Part shown: positions 1 through 11,486 of the stretch, in pieces
Numbering within the stretch: the first letter of the stretch is position 1
Layout of the letters: each line of letters starts with the position of its first letter
From: Aplectana chamaeleonis
Taxonomy: Eukaryota; Nematoda; Chromadorea; Rhabditida; Cosmocercidae
Direction: 5' to 3'
Assembly: GCA_029168955.1 (NCBI GenBank)
Contig: JAPDOI010000153.1
Span: 1 to 64,000 of the forward strand
DNA: 64,000 bases
Notes under the pieces: generated by a model
Seen by the model: the letters and a program-made list of their open reading frames with translations, nothing else
Told to the model about the DNA's origin: nothing
Database searches by the model: none
Program-made: the position numbers and the translations under genes

Positions 1-2990
1 ATGGGATTGGGAAGGGGCACAGGACAGGTATTCAGACACTTGAATCTGGTGTGTGTTCAATTTTGCCTGCAACCTCTTCCTTGTGAGCTCAGATGGTAGC
101 TCCATCTTTGACGATCCAATGTAGAAATAGCAGTATGGAGCGGTGTGCGAATATTACGGGGATGAAGATCAGATGACAGGAGTGGGTAGTTGGGATGTGC
201 GGCTACATTCTTGACCTATGCCAATGTGAAACTGTTGTGACTGCAGTTATGGCAGTGCTGTTTGACAGGAATACGGCACATTCTTGATGAAGATGGGATA
301 TGGGTGCCGTGTTTGTGGGCATCAGTGATGACACGTAGAGCAGTATTTTGTACGCATATGAAGCTTGCTCCAAGAGGCATCCGACAGGTGCTCTAGTCCA
401 TATCGGAGCTCCATGCATCCAGAGTAGGCTGTATCATGACCTTACACGTTGTGCGTAGAACTTCCCTTTGTGCTACCCCAAGTGGTGCCCGCCAAAGCAC
501 CGGGAGGGATGTTGCTAGCGTGTTAGCAATTGCGGCTCGGATGCGCGTGTTCTCGTGTGTGAAAGCGCAGTGAGGGGGTCTGGGAAGACTCCAAGTAGCC
601 GAGGGTGCTTAGAACGGGGCAGCCGATTGCCTTTAAAAAAACCCGGGATGCAGTTGATGCCTCAGCCGTTGCAGTAGTGCACTGGGTAACGCTGGGCTCT
701 TGAAGGAGAGACCTTTAGCTGCTTCGATTCGAGGAATTTGGGCCAGGCTGCAGAGGTATTTGTTCCATCTCCGCAGTGGCACGGTCGATAACGCTGAGTC
801 TGCTTATTTACCTGATTTGTGATGTCATCAGCATACAGACATAGATGGATGTTGGGTGGCGGCTTCGGCAATATCGGATGAGATACAGAGAGAATGGAAG
901 CTTGGTGAGCAATATCTCCACCTTGAAGACCGCCTGCCTTCAAGGAGGATAAAGCTGACTTTCGACAAATGTCCGTCGAACTTCACACGTAGTGGAGCGG
1001 TTCTTGATCGAAGTTGTCAGTTTATCCATCGTTTACACCAGTCGGGCATATAACAGTCCAGAATCAGGGTTCCCAAACAACAATGAAGTGCTGACATTGT
1101 CGAAAGCGGAAGTCAGATCGACTGCGCTGCGACCAGACTTCTGCCGGCGGGAACTGTCCTAATGGAAACCGAAAGCGATGATGTGTTCAGTAATTGACGT
1201 TAGTGCGGTGATGGTGGAGTGCGCCTTTTTGAAGCCATGCTGATGGACGTTCTGGCTGTGAAAAGTGCGCCTTGGAGATGCCCGGATTTATAATTTTTCC
1301 GCCAGCTTAGCGATAGGGGATAATAGGGATATGGGACAGATGTGACGTGGCTTTATCCTCCTGGTTTGCCAGGCTTCAGAGATTGGAAGAACAAGAGCTT
1401 GTTTCAGCGAGCTGATGTAATACCGCTGCTACTAGAGCGACGAATAGATAAGATCACTGAGTAACTCGGCATATTGTTCCGGCAAATGCGCTGAAGTGAA
1501 CGGCTGAGATGCAGTCAGGTCCCTCTGCCTTTGAGTTCTTCATTGATTTGATAATGGCAGTGACATGTAGAAGCAGTTATAGCAGGTACGTCCGGCGACT
1601 GAAGTTTCCTGATCGCACGTAAGGTACATCATGTGTTGCTTATCACGTCGTGAAGAGGCAGAAAGCATAGAGTTTTCCAAGCTGGCAGGCAGCCTTATAT
1701 CCGAATTCAAATCTGCGAGGGAATTCAAGCATGTTGCGCTTTACCAGGTGCAATCTTCTTTCAGATAGTCGTTTTTAGGATATCCCACGCCTGTTTGCTA
1801 TCAGTCGCAAAGTTGATGGATTCGGTGTACTCTCTCCAGCGCGTTTCTGCTTGTGGTCATTCAGCACTTTGGAAGATCTCCTCGGATAATTGAGAAATGC
1901 ACGGATCAGAGGGGGTCACTTCTGCGTCCGGTGGTCCCGGTGAAGGTGATAAGCTCAGGGCTTCCTTTGGTACGTTAAGTGGTGTAACTTTCTAACGCGA
2001 CCGGTCTGGGATATGGCTGTTCTGGAGGACATCGCATATGGTGTCGACGACGAATTTCTCCGCTTGTCAGCTGTACCGAGCCAGCTAGCGGATAGTTGGC
2101 TACCCGGCTGAAGTAGCACACCTCTTTAAACAGGAACCAGATTATTGCCTTACGATAATTAGTGTAACCCATTTGCTACTGGGAGCCAGAAAAAGATGCA
2201 AGCTGACTATTGAGAGAAAGATCAATGATGTGCAAACTTAGGTACATGATCACTGCTCCATTGCCACAGCTGTGGACCAGCTGCAAGACACGACAAGAGA
2301 AGAGAAGCAAACGTGACGTCCGGTGAGGAGAGAGTCCTTGCCCGTCGACGGGAGACGCGTGGGAGAGTCCTCGTTTATAGGTATCAGAGTCACAATCATC
2401 CACAAAAGCTCAAAGTAGTTCTCCTCTGTCATCGGGATCTAGGAGGAGGAGAACCAGGAGGAAGGCAATAGGCATTAAAGTCACCAGCCATGACAACAGA
2501 TGAAGATGAGAGGATTGCATATATATCGGGAAGATATGGAGCTGGAGTTCAAATGAATTGGGACAAGAAGTGGATGGGGAATGTAAACTATATGATAATG
2601 TCTAGGGGACAACTTTGTAGTACAACATGAACTCTATACATTTAACAACATTATCATTAGGGAGTGCAATAAGATGAGAGGAATAGATGATTTTTACAAA
2701 GTCGAGAACATACCGCCATGTGATGTACGTGGGGAATATGGTATGATGTATAGCCGAAGGAGGCAGGGCTGAGAAAGGAGGACACGCCAAGTTTGGTCTC
2801 CTGTAGGAGGATGACATCAGGTTGTGAGCGTTCAATGTACACAGTAAGTTTCCATAAGTTTGGCACTGTGAGCCATTAATATTGAGTTGAAAAAATGTTG
2901 AGACTATGAAGAGGAACCGTAGAAGGTAAAATTAATACAAGACATACAACAATTGGCATCAGTGTAATCGACTTATAGCTAGTTAACCCC
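1..2990 (-). mobile_element. Jockey/CR1-like LINE, copy A, decayed
   Basis: This is a minus-strand non-LTR retrotransposon broken by many frameshifts and stops. Seen in order on the minus strand: an APE-endonuclease start with 'RSQPDVILLQETKLG' at about 2786-2840, the reverse-transcriptase catalytic box 'CLYADDI' (YADD at 824-835), and a thumb/C-terminal block reading 'CVQNTALRVITDAHKH' at about 305-372. The endonuclease-RT order and the 'QNTALRVIT' block are typical of Jockey/CR1-clade ORF2 proteins. The copy runs off the left edge, so its 3' end is not seen. No ORF1 is recognisable upstream. It is a dead element. Confidence 0.75.
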
Positions 2991-3279
2991 GAACACTTGA
3001 GATTGTAACACCCCAAGCCAAAGCAACCACCGCACTGGATGCTCGCATGTTGTGCCGACAATCCACAATGACGGCATGGATATCGCGGAGTCTTGTTTCG
3101 CGGTCAGGGGATTCTTCTCCAATGCCAGCTCGTAACAGTAGAATACGAAGGAGTGTAGCAGCCAGCCATTTACACTACCACACAGAAAAAACTCACTCGT
3201 GGAGTTGTTGACGCTCGTTTGTTGATGGAGTCTTCTTGATGCTTGGTAGTCGACTCCCACAGATCCACCACGCGTAGGT

Positions 3280-3790
3280 TGAGCATCTCGGATCCAGGAA
3301 CTAGTCGTTCCTGGACCAAGATCCAGTGACATCACAGCGCTGCTCTCTAAGAATCGCCACGGGCTGCTCAAAGAGAGCTCTCCAATAGAGCATTCAAAGA
3401 TCATATCTTGCCAGTTAAGATGCATTGTCAACTGGAGACACAGCGAATGTTTGTGTATTCTTAAGCAGCCCAATCATCCGACTGGAATGTTGTTGAAATC
3501 CGTTAGAGACAGATCAGGCAGGAGCCGTTCGCCAACGCTCCCCAATAAAGTTGATGTAGAAAAATGGATTGACTCCAAACACACAGCGAAAAGCTTCGCC
3601 TGCCGCCGAGATGTACGTTCGTGCCGTGGCGGCGAAGTGGAGGAAAAGAAGACCAACTCCGTAAAGCCGAAGGCAAAAACCCTCCGCAGAGGAAGGGTTT
3701 GTGTCATAGAAGGTGCTGGCTGACCGCAGCTTTCCTAAGTACACTTCTGCTATAATGAACCGGAGTCGAGACGGGTCAGGAACACGCTTA
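3280..3790 (+). mobile_element. 5'-truncated LINE 3' fragment B
   Basis: Plus-strand remnant of the same LINE family, covering only the C-terminal part of ORF2 and what follows. The peptide 'LKESSPIEHSKIISCQLRC' and the following residues (3360-3590) align by eye with the C-terminal region of the LINE at 17.5-21.6 kb. The segment 3600-3770 is shared, in opposite orientation, with 21755-21910, which suggests it is a 3' part of the element. Frameshifts are present. Confidence 0.6.
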
Positions 3791-3849
3791 GAAGACTCAG
3801 CGGCGTCGTCTACGTGCTCTTGTTGGGAACATCCTGGGGGTGCAGCAAA

Positions 3850-4640
3850 AGAAACTATCCTGATCGTATAAGGCCGTTGTGCAACCCGCCTTGGAGGTGT
3901 GCCGTGCAAGTCTGGCAACATATCGTGTAGGACACATCTTGGTCCAAACTGCAGCGCGTCAAACTTGTGCTCTGCAAAATCGCAACAGGCTGTTCTAAAA
4001 GCTCTCCAATAGAGCACTTACACGCCGAAGCTCGCATCCACCAGTTAGGAAGGCCACTGCCAACTCCGGGCTCGAAAAATGTTCATTAACACATCGTGAA
4101 GGAGCCAATTCATCCGTTCGCGAAGATTGCCTGGTGAGAGAGACTTATCAAGAAAGTCGTTCGTCGATGCTCCCTCAAAGTAGATGTGCAGAGATGGACC
4201 GAAGCACTGCTCAAGAACGCCTCCGTCTCTTGCGCGCAGAAGCATGCCGATTTGTGAAGGAACACTTGCACCCAGATTAGCCATAAAATACATCCTGGGA
4301 GTAGCACCTCCAAAGGCCTTGAGAACGAAATGGAACTTGGTAGGCGTGCCAGATGCTCCCTTGATCGTTACGTTGTAAGACACTCCCGTATGCTGATGCC
4401 GTATTTGCCTGGGATTGGTAACAACAAACCTGATGAACGCCCGTAATGCGGTAGTCAAAGGGCATACGACTGCGCACCAGTTCATTTTGCCCGATGAGAT
4501 CGACTACATTAAAGACAATGGATTTGTGGATGAACCCAATGTTAGTGGCCGAGTTTTTGGACCTATGACAGATCCCCTCTCTAGTCTGGCAACGGCAAAT
4601 AAGAAGAAGAAGCTGAGTCTCTTGCGAGGTGCATACCCAT
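3850..4640 (+). mobile_element. 5'-truncated LINE 3' fragment C with AAG tail
   Basis: Second plus-strand LINE tail. It reads 'YKAVVQPALE' (3870s), then 'SKLQRVKLVLCKIATGCSK' at 3938-3996, the conserved Jockey-type C-terminal block. A 'HTTAH' motif follows near 4461-4480, the degenerate C-terminal zinc-knuckle region. It ends in AAGAAGAAGAAG at about 4600-4614, apparently the family's 3' tail. Frames shift several times, so it is non-functional. Confidence 0.7.
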
Positions 4641-4654
4641 TTCGTTCGAGGACA

Positions 4655-4985
4655 TCTTGAAAGGGCGGCTACAAACCCTAATTTGGAAGCAAAGTCGCTT
4701 GGGGTTTGCGAATCCGAATCTCAACCCGGCAGGAAAGACAGATGTGCTCTCGCCCCGCTGAGGTCACTCAATCTTACTCATGTACTACGCGAATAAAATC
4801 GACAGCAGCAGACCCGATGCACGCCTGGTCTGCAGTAGTCCCCGATACGACACCGCTCACTTATTCAATTGTCCAAGGAGCCATACAACTTTAACTACCA
4901 CGACCTCTGGACGAGTCCAACGCTGGTCGCCCAGTTCCTGAACCTATGACGAAACGACTTGGCTTTAGTAGAAGCAGCAAATTTT
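4655..4985 (+). mobile_element. 5'-truncated LINE 3' fragment F
   Basis: Third plus-strand tail in the row. 'DTAHLFNCPRSHTTLTTT' at about 4849-4906, followed by 'LWTSPTLVAQFL' in another frame, is the C-terminal CxxC...H...C region of Jockey-type ORF2. It ends near a GAAGCAGCAAATTTTT tract at 4967-4985. Its right end lies about 170 bp from the acyl-CoA-binding exon of the next gene. Confidence 0.65.
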
Positions 4986-5156
4986 TATTTCAAAAAATGT
5001 CAGTTCCAGATTCAAACTTCCGAAGCTGAGATGGAAGGTTGGATCTAAGAAGATGAAAAGTGAATTCTGCTGTGATAACTGGGCAATCCTAAAGATCTTC
5101 CACCGTCTCCCTAAGTCTGTACGAATATTAGATGATAGAGAACGAAAAAATCTCAC

Positions 5157-5735
5157 TTGCTGGACCGCTGGTTGCTTGCTTATACAGCGCGTAAAACTGG
5201 ATGAGGTCGAGTCGTTCCAGTCTACCAACTACACTGGGCAGGTATGAAGAGGCGGATCGAAAAAACGCTCTCAATTCCGGATCAATCCCAGCCCTTAACA
5301 CTGATGAGTACCACGATTGACCCGAAAGAGAAAAGACCAGAATTCCTATGCATACCCCTCTTCCAGGAATTGTATCCATGAGATCAAATTCGTCGTCTAA
5401 TATCCTCCTTTTTACAGCTGGAAAACGAGGCATCTTTTTCGTCACACAATTGACTTTGATGATCATAATGTGTCCAAACCGCGAAAAGGGCGGGGGGAGG
5501 AGGGCGAAAGAGTCGTGATTGGCGAGAGCCGGTGTTAATCCTCCAGTCACGTCCCTTCACTACCCCTCCCTTCTCGCAGGTTGGAAGCGACCCGACGACC
5601 ACCAGCACAAAGCCGTACTCACCTTGTGAACGCTCACCACTAGCCCACTGCTGGTAGTATTGTGCGAATAATGCAGCAAACATTAAATTCAGGAAAAATC
5701 TGGCAGCGAACCTCCAGAACGCTGACGGTGCTATC
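5157..5735 (-). CDS. Acyl-CoA-binding (ACBP) domain protein, two internal exons
   Basis: Two minus-strand exons are seen. Exon 5623-5735 has acceptor TTTTTCAG, ends CAAG|GTGAGT, and codes a hydrophobic run 'FWRFAARFFLNLMFAALFAQ', a likely membrane segment. Exon 5157-5417 has acceptor TTTTCCAG, and the phase fits exactly (G|CT). It codes an acidic linker and then 'DLIQFYALYKQATSGPA', the central helix signature of acyl-CoA-binding domains, which carry long-chain acyl-CoA esters. It ends at GCAA|GTGAG. The rest of the domain (usual KW.AW motif) was not found intact. A weak 40-nt intron would lead to 'GRRWKIFRIAQLSQQ', which aligns loosely. Upstream exons are unknown. A 55-nt GT...AG stretch inside the second exon would break the frame if spliced, so I read through it. 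LINE fragment F lies just downstream, so the gene may be truncated. Confidence 0.6.
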
Positions 5736-6352
5736 CTGAAAAATTAAAAATTAAATGTTTCTAGATCCCCAGAATGACGACGGTTTATGTATTTCAAAAA
5801 AAGTTGGATACCACGAAAATGTTCCACAAACCAAATGACCCACTGCTCGAGGGGATTTATAGGTGAGAAAATTTTGGTCACTAGAGTTCAGAAACTTTTT
5901 CCAATTTCAAGATGAACCTATTAGTTGTTTTTAGAACACTGGTTATTTCCTTTCAGAGCCTACTGGTCATTTGAGAAATTTCCACACAAGGAATTGTTGG
6001 AAGATAAATTATTCTCAATCCAATTTTTTATTTTTATTTGCAGAATTATTAGATCTTCACACGTACTGTTTTTCCAGTCTTTTTAAAAATTATACAGGGT
6101 TAGCCCACAACTCAGCATCACTTAATGCCTGTTTCCGGCCAAACGCATGAAAAAACATCACATAAACATACTCAGAAATTGAAGTAAAGGAAAATTAGAG
6201 AGATTTCAATTCAAGAAAGCCCAGGAAATACCTTGAAATGGCCAATCGCGCTCCCAATTCGAGTACGCAACCGCAACAACGGAGAAGGAAAAAAATCGGC
6301 GATCTGCAAAAAAATTACATCTTTTTTCATTTATTCGAATATTTTTTCTAAA
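5736..6352. other. Spacer between divergent exons
   Basis: AT-rich sequence between the minus-strand ACBP exons and a plus-strand candidate start. It could be the intron of the former plus the promoter of the latter. Several weak acceptor-like tracts occur, but I could not place another exon. Confidence 0.3.
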
Positions 6353-6736
6353 ATGGGTTCCGTGGAGTCGAAAGTCGATGTGGATACAGTTCTGCAAAGA
6401 GGTTCGTTCTGAGGTTTTAGATTAAAATTTTGGCTTAGCCATGGTTTCCTGAAATGAAATCCGCCCGTTTTGTAAAGATCTCATCAGCGCCTCTCGTGAT
6501 CTACACCAAGGATGGTTTGCTCGTTTTTGTTCGAAAGCCAAGGAACTACTTGAGACGAAAGAGATAGCGTGGGCGATAATATTTTAATAGATTATTTCTG
6601 AATGGTCCAAAGCTTCCCCACTCTAATTTTTATTCCACTATCCTCAGAACCTTATGGTACCAGGCAGACCGATCATGCTCGTCCTGGTGCTATGTGGGAA
6701 GGAGGGGCAGACTTGCTGTTGTATCGCACTTGCTAG
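6353..6736 (+). CDS. Possible N-terminal exons of an unrecognised, possibly myristoylated protein
   Basis: A start codon in good context (CTAAAATGG) opens 'MGSVESKVDVDTVLQR' at 6353-6401 and ends at a GAG|GTTCGT donor, phase 1. An N-terminal MGxxxSK is the classic N-myristoylation context. The next strong acceptor, ATCCTCAG at 6647, continues in phase as 'EPYGTRQTDHARPGAMWEGG' until TAG at 6734-6736. The last third overlaps a dispersed repeat that starts near 6700, so the true donor may lie before it or the gene may be broken. I do not recognise the family. Confidence 0.35.
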
Positions 6737-7095
6737 CCACGCCCATTTTCCGTGCCATAATGACTCCCCTGATTTTTGGCAGGTGAGGGAAACCGTGGGT
6801 AGATGCTCAATTTTAGTGCGCTACAGTAAAATGGAGCGTAGCCCAGGTCCCGCTCGCCCCATAGTGGACCTCCCCCTTTCCTTATAACGTCGACATGGAT
6901 CGGAAGAGACTTCGCGTTCACTGTTGAAGGTTGGCACAAACTCGGTGCCGCTAATAACAACAGAGGTGCACCGAGTTTGCGCCCTCTAATAGGGAACGCA
7001 GGTCTCTTCAGGATCCATGCCGATGCACCCTCATCCTCAGTTGCCCGAAATGGACAGATTGGGTCGCGAGAAAATTTGTGCATTGCAGATTAGTC
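6700..7095. repeat. Dispersed repeat with 'accgagtttgcgcc' hairpin
   Basis: 6700-6790 is similar to 35640-35730 (shared CCACGYCCATTTTCCGYGCC). Around 6931-6983 GGCACAAACTCGGTG is followed by CACCGAGTTTGCGCC, a 15-bp stem. The same motif recurs at 14868-14905. Probably part of a DNA-element foldback. Confidence 0.5.
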
Positions 7096-7099
7096 GTCC

Positions 7100-8875
7100 G
7101 TAACGTACATTCACACGCAAAATTCGCTGCACCGGTAAGGCAACTTTCGTCATCAGGTGGCTGATAACAATCGAAAGTTAGCAGGTCGCCCGGAAAGATT
7201 GGCGGGTCGCCCGGAACGGGATCTGGCGGGGCATTTTGACTCCGGTTGGCCCAGAAATGCAGTTTTTGCACCGGGAAGGCCGGAACAGGGGAAGTTCTGA
7301 GATGGTCTTTTGAAAAAATGTCACGAAAGGTGTCTGGAGTATGAAGTGACCGAAAAGTACTTATTCAGACTCATTTTCTTTTCAAGGCTTCACTTGAACC
7401 TCAAGCTTCTGATTAAAGGCGATAGCCATAGTGGAAAGTCTGCGACGAGCGAGCGAATGGGGCGTGGCCAAAAACTTTGCGGCAGAGTCGCAGGCATCCC
7501 CGCAGAGTGTGATTTCGATTCGAGCACTTGGATGCAATTTAGAGACTTTCGTTTCATTGCTTTGGTGAGATTTTATTCGGAATCTGTTGTTTCCACTATT
7601 TTGTGTGTTGGCTTTTCTATTTTTTCTATTCCATAGGCGTAACCGGGTGTGACACAAACCATCTTCGTTGAACATATCTGTTCATTTTAACCTAATGACA
7701 GCAAAAATTAAATTATTACGTACAACTGATGGTGTTTGCATCATTCACGGCTGAACACTAGTGTTCTTGTGTATAAAAAACAGATGCAGGAAATGAGAAT
7801 AGTCGGGAAAACTTGCAAGCAAAATAAACAAGATAGCTCTCAAAACTTTGAATGATGGTGCTTTGGCTTAGAGTTGAAATAACATTCAGATACTATGAGG
7901 ATTGATTAGTATCGTGAATTGATCGCGAAGATTAGAGGAGAAACTGCAAATCGCTGGTAACTCGCCAAAATCGCGTGAAAACCACAATCGTCTCGCGCGC
8001 ATTTTCGCAGCGAGCTTCGCCCGCCGAATTTGCGATTTCCGCGACAGGCAAGACACTGCGCACCCCCTCCGTCGCAGTCTATGCGGTGCGGTCGCGTGCG
8101 CCAGTCAAACTGCGTAGTGCTCCCACCCTTCATCATTTCTCGCTCGCTCGCAGTTTTCCACCATGCCGAGGCTTTCAGGCGACCCCTGACCCCTCCGTTC
8201 CCAGGACTTCTTTATGGCCTTGCCAGTGCGAAAAAACTGCATTTCAAGCGGCGAACATTCAAAATTAGTGCCAGATCCTGTTCCGGGGCGACCAACTAAT
8301 CCCTCAGTCTGTTACTGTTGCCCGGATGACGAAAGTTTAACTCCCGACGCAGCGGAATTCGCACGTGAATGTGCTATGTTTCGGACGGTTAATGAATGTA
8401 TAATATACAATTTTCGCGCGACCAGATTCATTGTTCGAGCGACCCAGATAAGCAGCAATTGGTCGCCCGGTGACGGGCAGAAAGAGGCGAGAGTCACTGG
8501 TTTAAGGTTGGTGACTGAATTTTTTTGAAAAATTTCCCGAAACTGTAACAATCTCAGAGTCTGGGACGGCGCTTTCCGGTTTACCCAGTACCGGGCGACC
8601 AATCGCTGCTCGTCGGAGAGTGGCCCGAAATGGTGAACCAGGTCGCCCTTAAGATTGTACATTAACCACATTTATCGTCCGTTATTTTACTCACGCGCAA
8701 AATCGCTGCACCGGAGAAAGACAATTTTTCGCCATCCGGAACTGGTAACGTATCGACGGGTTAGAAGGGTCGCCCGGAATGGGATATGTCCCCGATTTTT
8801 GAGTTTCTGGGTCGCCTTGAAATGCAGTTTTCGCACCGGAAGACCGGAACGAAGTTCTTAGTGTTTCTACGAGAA
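7100..8875. repeat. Repeat family with 'ggtcgcccgg' motifs
   Basis: GGTCGCCCGG or its complement recurs at about 7185, 7200, 8285, 8463, 8594 and 8769. It is accompanied by repeated phrases such as 'aaatgcagtttttgcaccgg' (7255 and 8820) and 'taccgggcgac'. Part of the unit recurs at 40480-40570. It looks like several diverged copies of one non-coding element. No gene seen. Confidence 0.5.
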
Positions 8876-9345
8876 CGGAAAAAATAATTTCTTCTTTTCT
8901 TTTCTTTTTGACTGTGTATAGATTCTAAGCTGAGAATTTTTGTAGAACAAAGTAGACGAATTTGAACTCAGTTGAAGTAACGAGTTGCGATTTTAAGCAA
9001 AAGTGCGAAATTGATTAAGCGAAGAGCTATCCAAAACTCGAATAAGCCTGAATGAACAATTTTTCCCAATTTCTACAGGCAAAAAAATAGACAGAATCGA
9101 ACCCTATTCCTCATGACTACCTGAAGCTTGATAATTTATAGATCTTTGTCGAGTATTTTTACCCTAATGTATCGTCAGATCACTGGATGGTTGAGTAACT
9201 AGATCCGCGGCGACAGTACGAGTCGATAACGTGATATCACTTGCATCGATGTTCGTCACTATCATTACCTCCTCGCGGTGCGTGCCACATGAAATGTTCG
9301 TCGCAGCTACCTCTCAACCAGTGATCGACCATAGACGCAAAAGTC
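8876..9345. other. No gene seen
   Basis: AT-rich unique-looking sequence; no exon, RNA gene or clear repeat structure found. Confidence 0.3.
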
Positions 9346-9512
9346 AGACAGGAACAGGGCTCTCTACACACCGGACGGAAGAGAGTTGTTTCCGCCTTTC
9401 GCGGCCTCTTATTCCACTCGGGACCACTTCGCTTGCGTTGAGTGGCGTGACGTTTCGAACTGCAAAAGCAGGACAACTCCTCCCTCGGTGTGTAGACAGC
9501 CCCTGTCTCCGT
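9346..9512. repeat. Foldback element, about 167 bp
   Basis: Imperfect inverted repeat. The left arm GACAGG..CTCTACACACCG (from 9346) pairs with CGGTGTGTAGAC..CCTGTC (to 9512), with arms of about 45 nt around a GC-rich centre. MITE-like size; no duplication of the target recognised. Confidence 0.5.
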
Positions 9513-10500
9513 CGGTAGAACCAGCAATTTCTTCCCGAATCTGCTATGAGCTCTCCAATTTGAACCAGATTCCAGATAGAAATCTGAACTGGTTGATCTC
9601 GAATCGACTAGGGGTATTAGACAAAGGTCTTAAGATTTCCCAGTTCTATTGGAAATGTTTACCTAACCTAAATTCGACAAAAATGTAACATGGAGACGGA
9701 AAATTGTCCTAATTCGACACGAATCCACCACCCGGATTCAGCGAGTTTTTTGCTCATGTTCGGCGAAATTCAATCAGCTTTCATTGGGAGATTACGAAAA
9801 CTCAACCAAAATTTGTGAACCTCGACAAAATTGAAACTATCCAGAAGCTACTGCTGCTTTCTTCTGGAGAGTGTGAAAAATTTCCAGGTACAAAGAGTGC
9901 AATGTGGATCGAGTAAGGAAAGAACACCCGAGTTGTACACAATGCTCGTGTAAACGGCTTGGTTTATAATGACCAGACAGACAAAAGCTATGCCTCTCAG
10001 GTTTGTATAAAAAATAGTTCTTGTAGCCTGGCTTTTTTTTTGTAAATTTCACGCGCTCAACGGAATTCCGCTTCCATTTAGAATTTTCAAGTTTAGGTGT
10101 TCGTCTGCGGGAAGTTCGTTGAGTGGATTCACAGATCTGGAGAAATTGCGGGATTCACGGGAGTTAGTAACGAGTCACTTCTTGAATGCACTGGAGAGAA
10201 TGACCCTAGGAGCTAAATCTAGTGAGATAAGGAGACAGAGTAGATGCTCTCCATTTTTGGAGATCATTCAGCTGCTCAGTTGATGGGGCTACGTGATTTT
10301 CTTCTCAAATCTTCAGACCGACTATACTCATAATTGGTCCGACGAACTTCAAGTTTTCGGTCTCCGGATCTTATCACACGCCATATGCCGGAATACTGGT
10401 CTTTCAATTTGTTTGATTTTTACGGTGCATTCACGCTAGCCGGACAAACGTTAAGGGGTCCACAGAGTTCAGTCGCGGCGTTGCTCGAAGCCACTTACAG
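9513..10500. other. No gene seen
   Basis: No supported exon. One open frame of about 70 codons on the minus strand (9837-10052) has no splice sites or family resemblance. Confidence 0.3.
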
Positions 10501-10504
10501 AGCT

Positions 10505-11060
10505 GGGTAATGCACCACTATCGACTACAGCTGGGCAACCACTAGGCGTGCGCTGCGTCGTGTGCGCGCAGACGAGAAATGCGGTAATCGATCGGCGCAC
10601 GCGACAGGCGCGCCGGTCTGCTGGAGTCGAGGTCTGCAGGCATCTGTTTCCCGGCTACTTCCACCATACATTCGACGGCAGTACCGAGCCGACGAGGTGT
10701 GAAGGGCGACGAGGGAGCACTGCAAGGGTGTGCAGAGTTGCAAACACCGGCGAGGCGGTCAGCTGAGCGTCAACCTTGACGCGGCGACATACAATGTTTC
10801 TTCGAACATTATCGTCGCCGCGTCAGGGCAATTACTTTAACGCCGTCGCGGAAACAAATTACTGCGGTACCTCCTTTGTCGCCTTTCACGCCTCTTTGGT
10901 CGCCTCTATCTTCGGACAATATGCCAGTCGTTACTGCTCCATCCAGTGCTGACCGTCACTGGCGAGCAATGACGCGACTTGAATTCTGCTCACATCTTGA
11001 CGCTCGGCGAATACTAGTTGGTCGCTGCAACTGGGTTGGCGAAACTACGCTTTCCTCGCA
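10505..11060. repeat. GC-rich repeat with a 47-nt hairpin
   Basis: GC-rich block with a hairpin at 10777-10824 (GACGCGGCGAC ... GTCGCCGCGTC enclosing CAATGTT/AACATT). A related block sits at 45240-45480 with its hairpin at 45393-45434 and the same flanking words (GTCAACSTTGACGC, GACGCTCGGCGA). Non-coding mobile repeat. Confidence 0.5.
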
Positions 11061-11280
11061 AGAGACATCGCTCGATATAGATGATGCCTTTGTGATGGTA
11101 TGTCGATCTTATGTGTGTATGTAAGTATACATCGCTCCACCGGATTTCTTCCTGGATAGATTCAATTCTGGACTTAGTAGATTTTTCTATCTTCAAGATT
11201 TTCGATCTTCGGAATATGTTCGAAATGTCACTCTTTCTGGACTTCTCGATTTTCAACTGAGTTGAAATAAATGAATAGTA

Positions 11281-11486
11281 CTGTCGTCCTTCTAGGCCAA
11301 ATTCCGGTCCGCAATTGCGGACTACGGCTGTTTCCATCATGCGACCCTGTATTAAACGTGGCACAGGAAATGGGTGATTCGTGCTGGGACCAAGTGGTCC
11401 CAGCACGATTAATACGTGTCGCATGATGCAATAGACGTAGTTCGCAAATGCGGACCGGCCGGGATTTGGCCGAGAGGAACGACCAG
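11281..11486. mobile_element. TA-flanked palindromic MITE, 206 bp
   Basis: Starts CTGTCGTCC after TA (11279-11280) and ends GGAACGACCAG before TA (11487-11488). Inverted arms contain GGCCAAATTCCGGTCC. The centre is a perfect GTGCTGGGACCA/TGGTCCCAGCAC palindrome. TA target and Tc1/mariner-like ends. It shares its subterminal box with the element at 59937-60215. The long minus-strand open frame crossing it is spurious. Confidence 0.65.

Noticed and set aside
2979..4485. Long minus-strand open frames at 2979-3473, 3514-4017 and 4045-4485
   Set aside because: They are antisense shadows of the plus-strand LINE tails, whose C-terminal motifs read on the other strand.
5312..5366. 55-nt GT...AG stretch inside the ACBP exon as an extra intron
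   Set aside because: Removing it creates an immediate in-frame stop (TGT TAA); reading through keeps the domain open.
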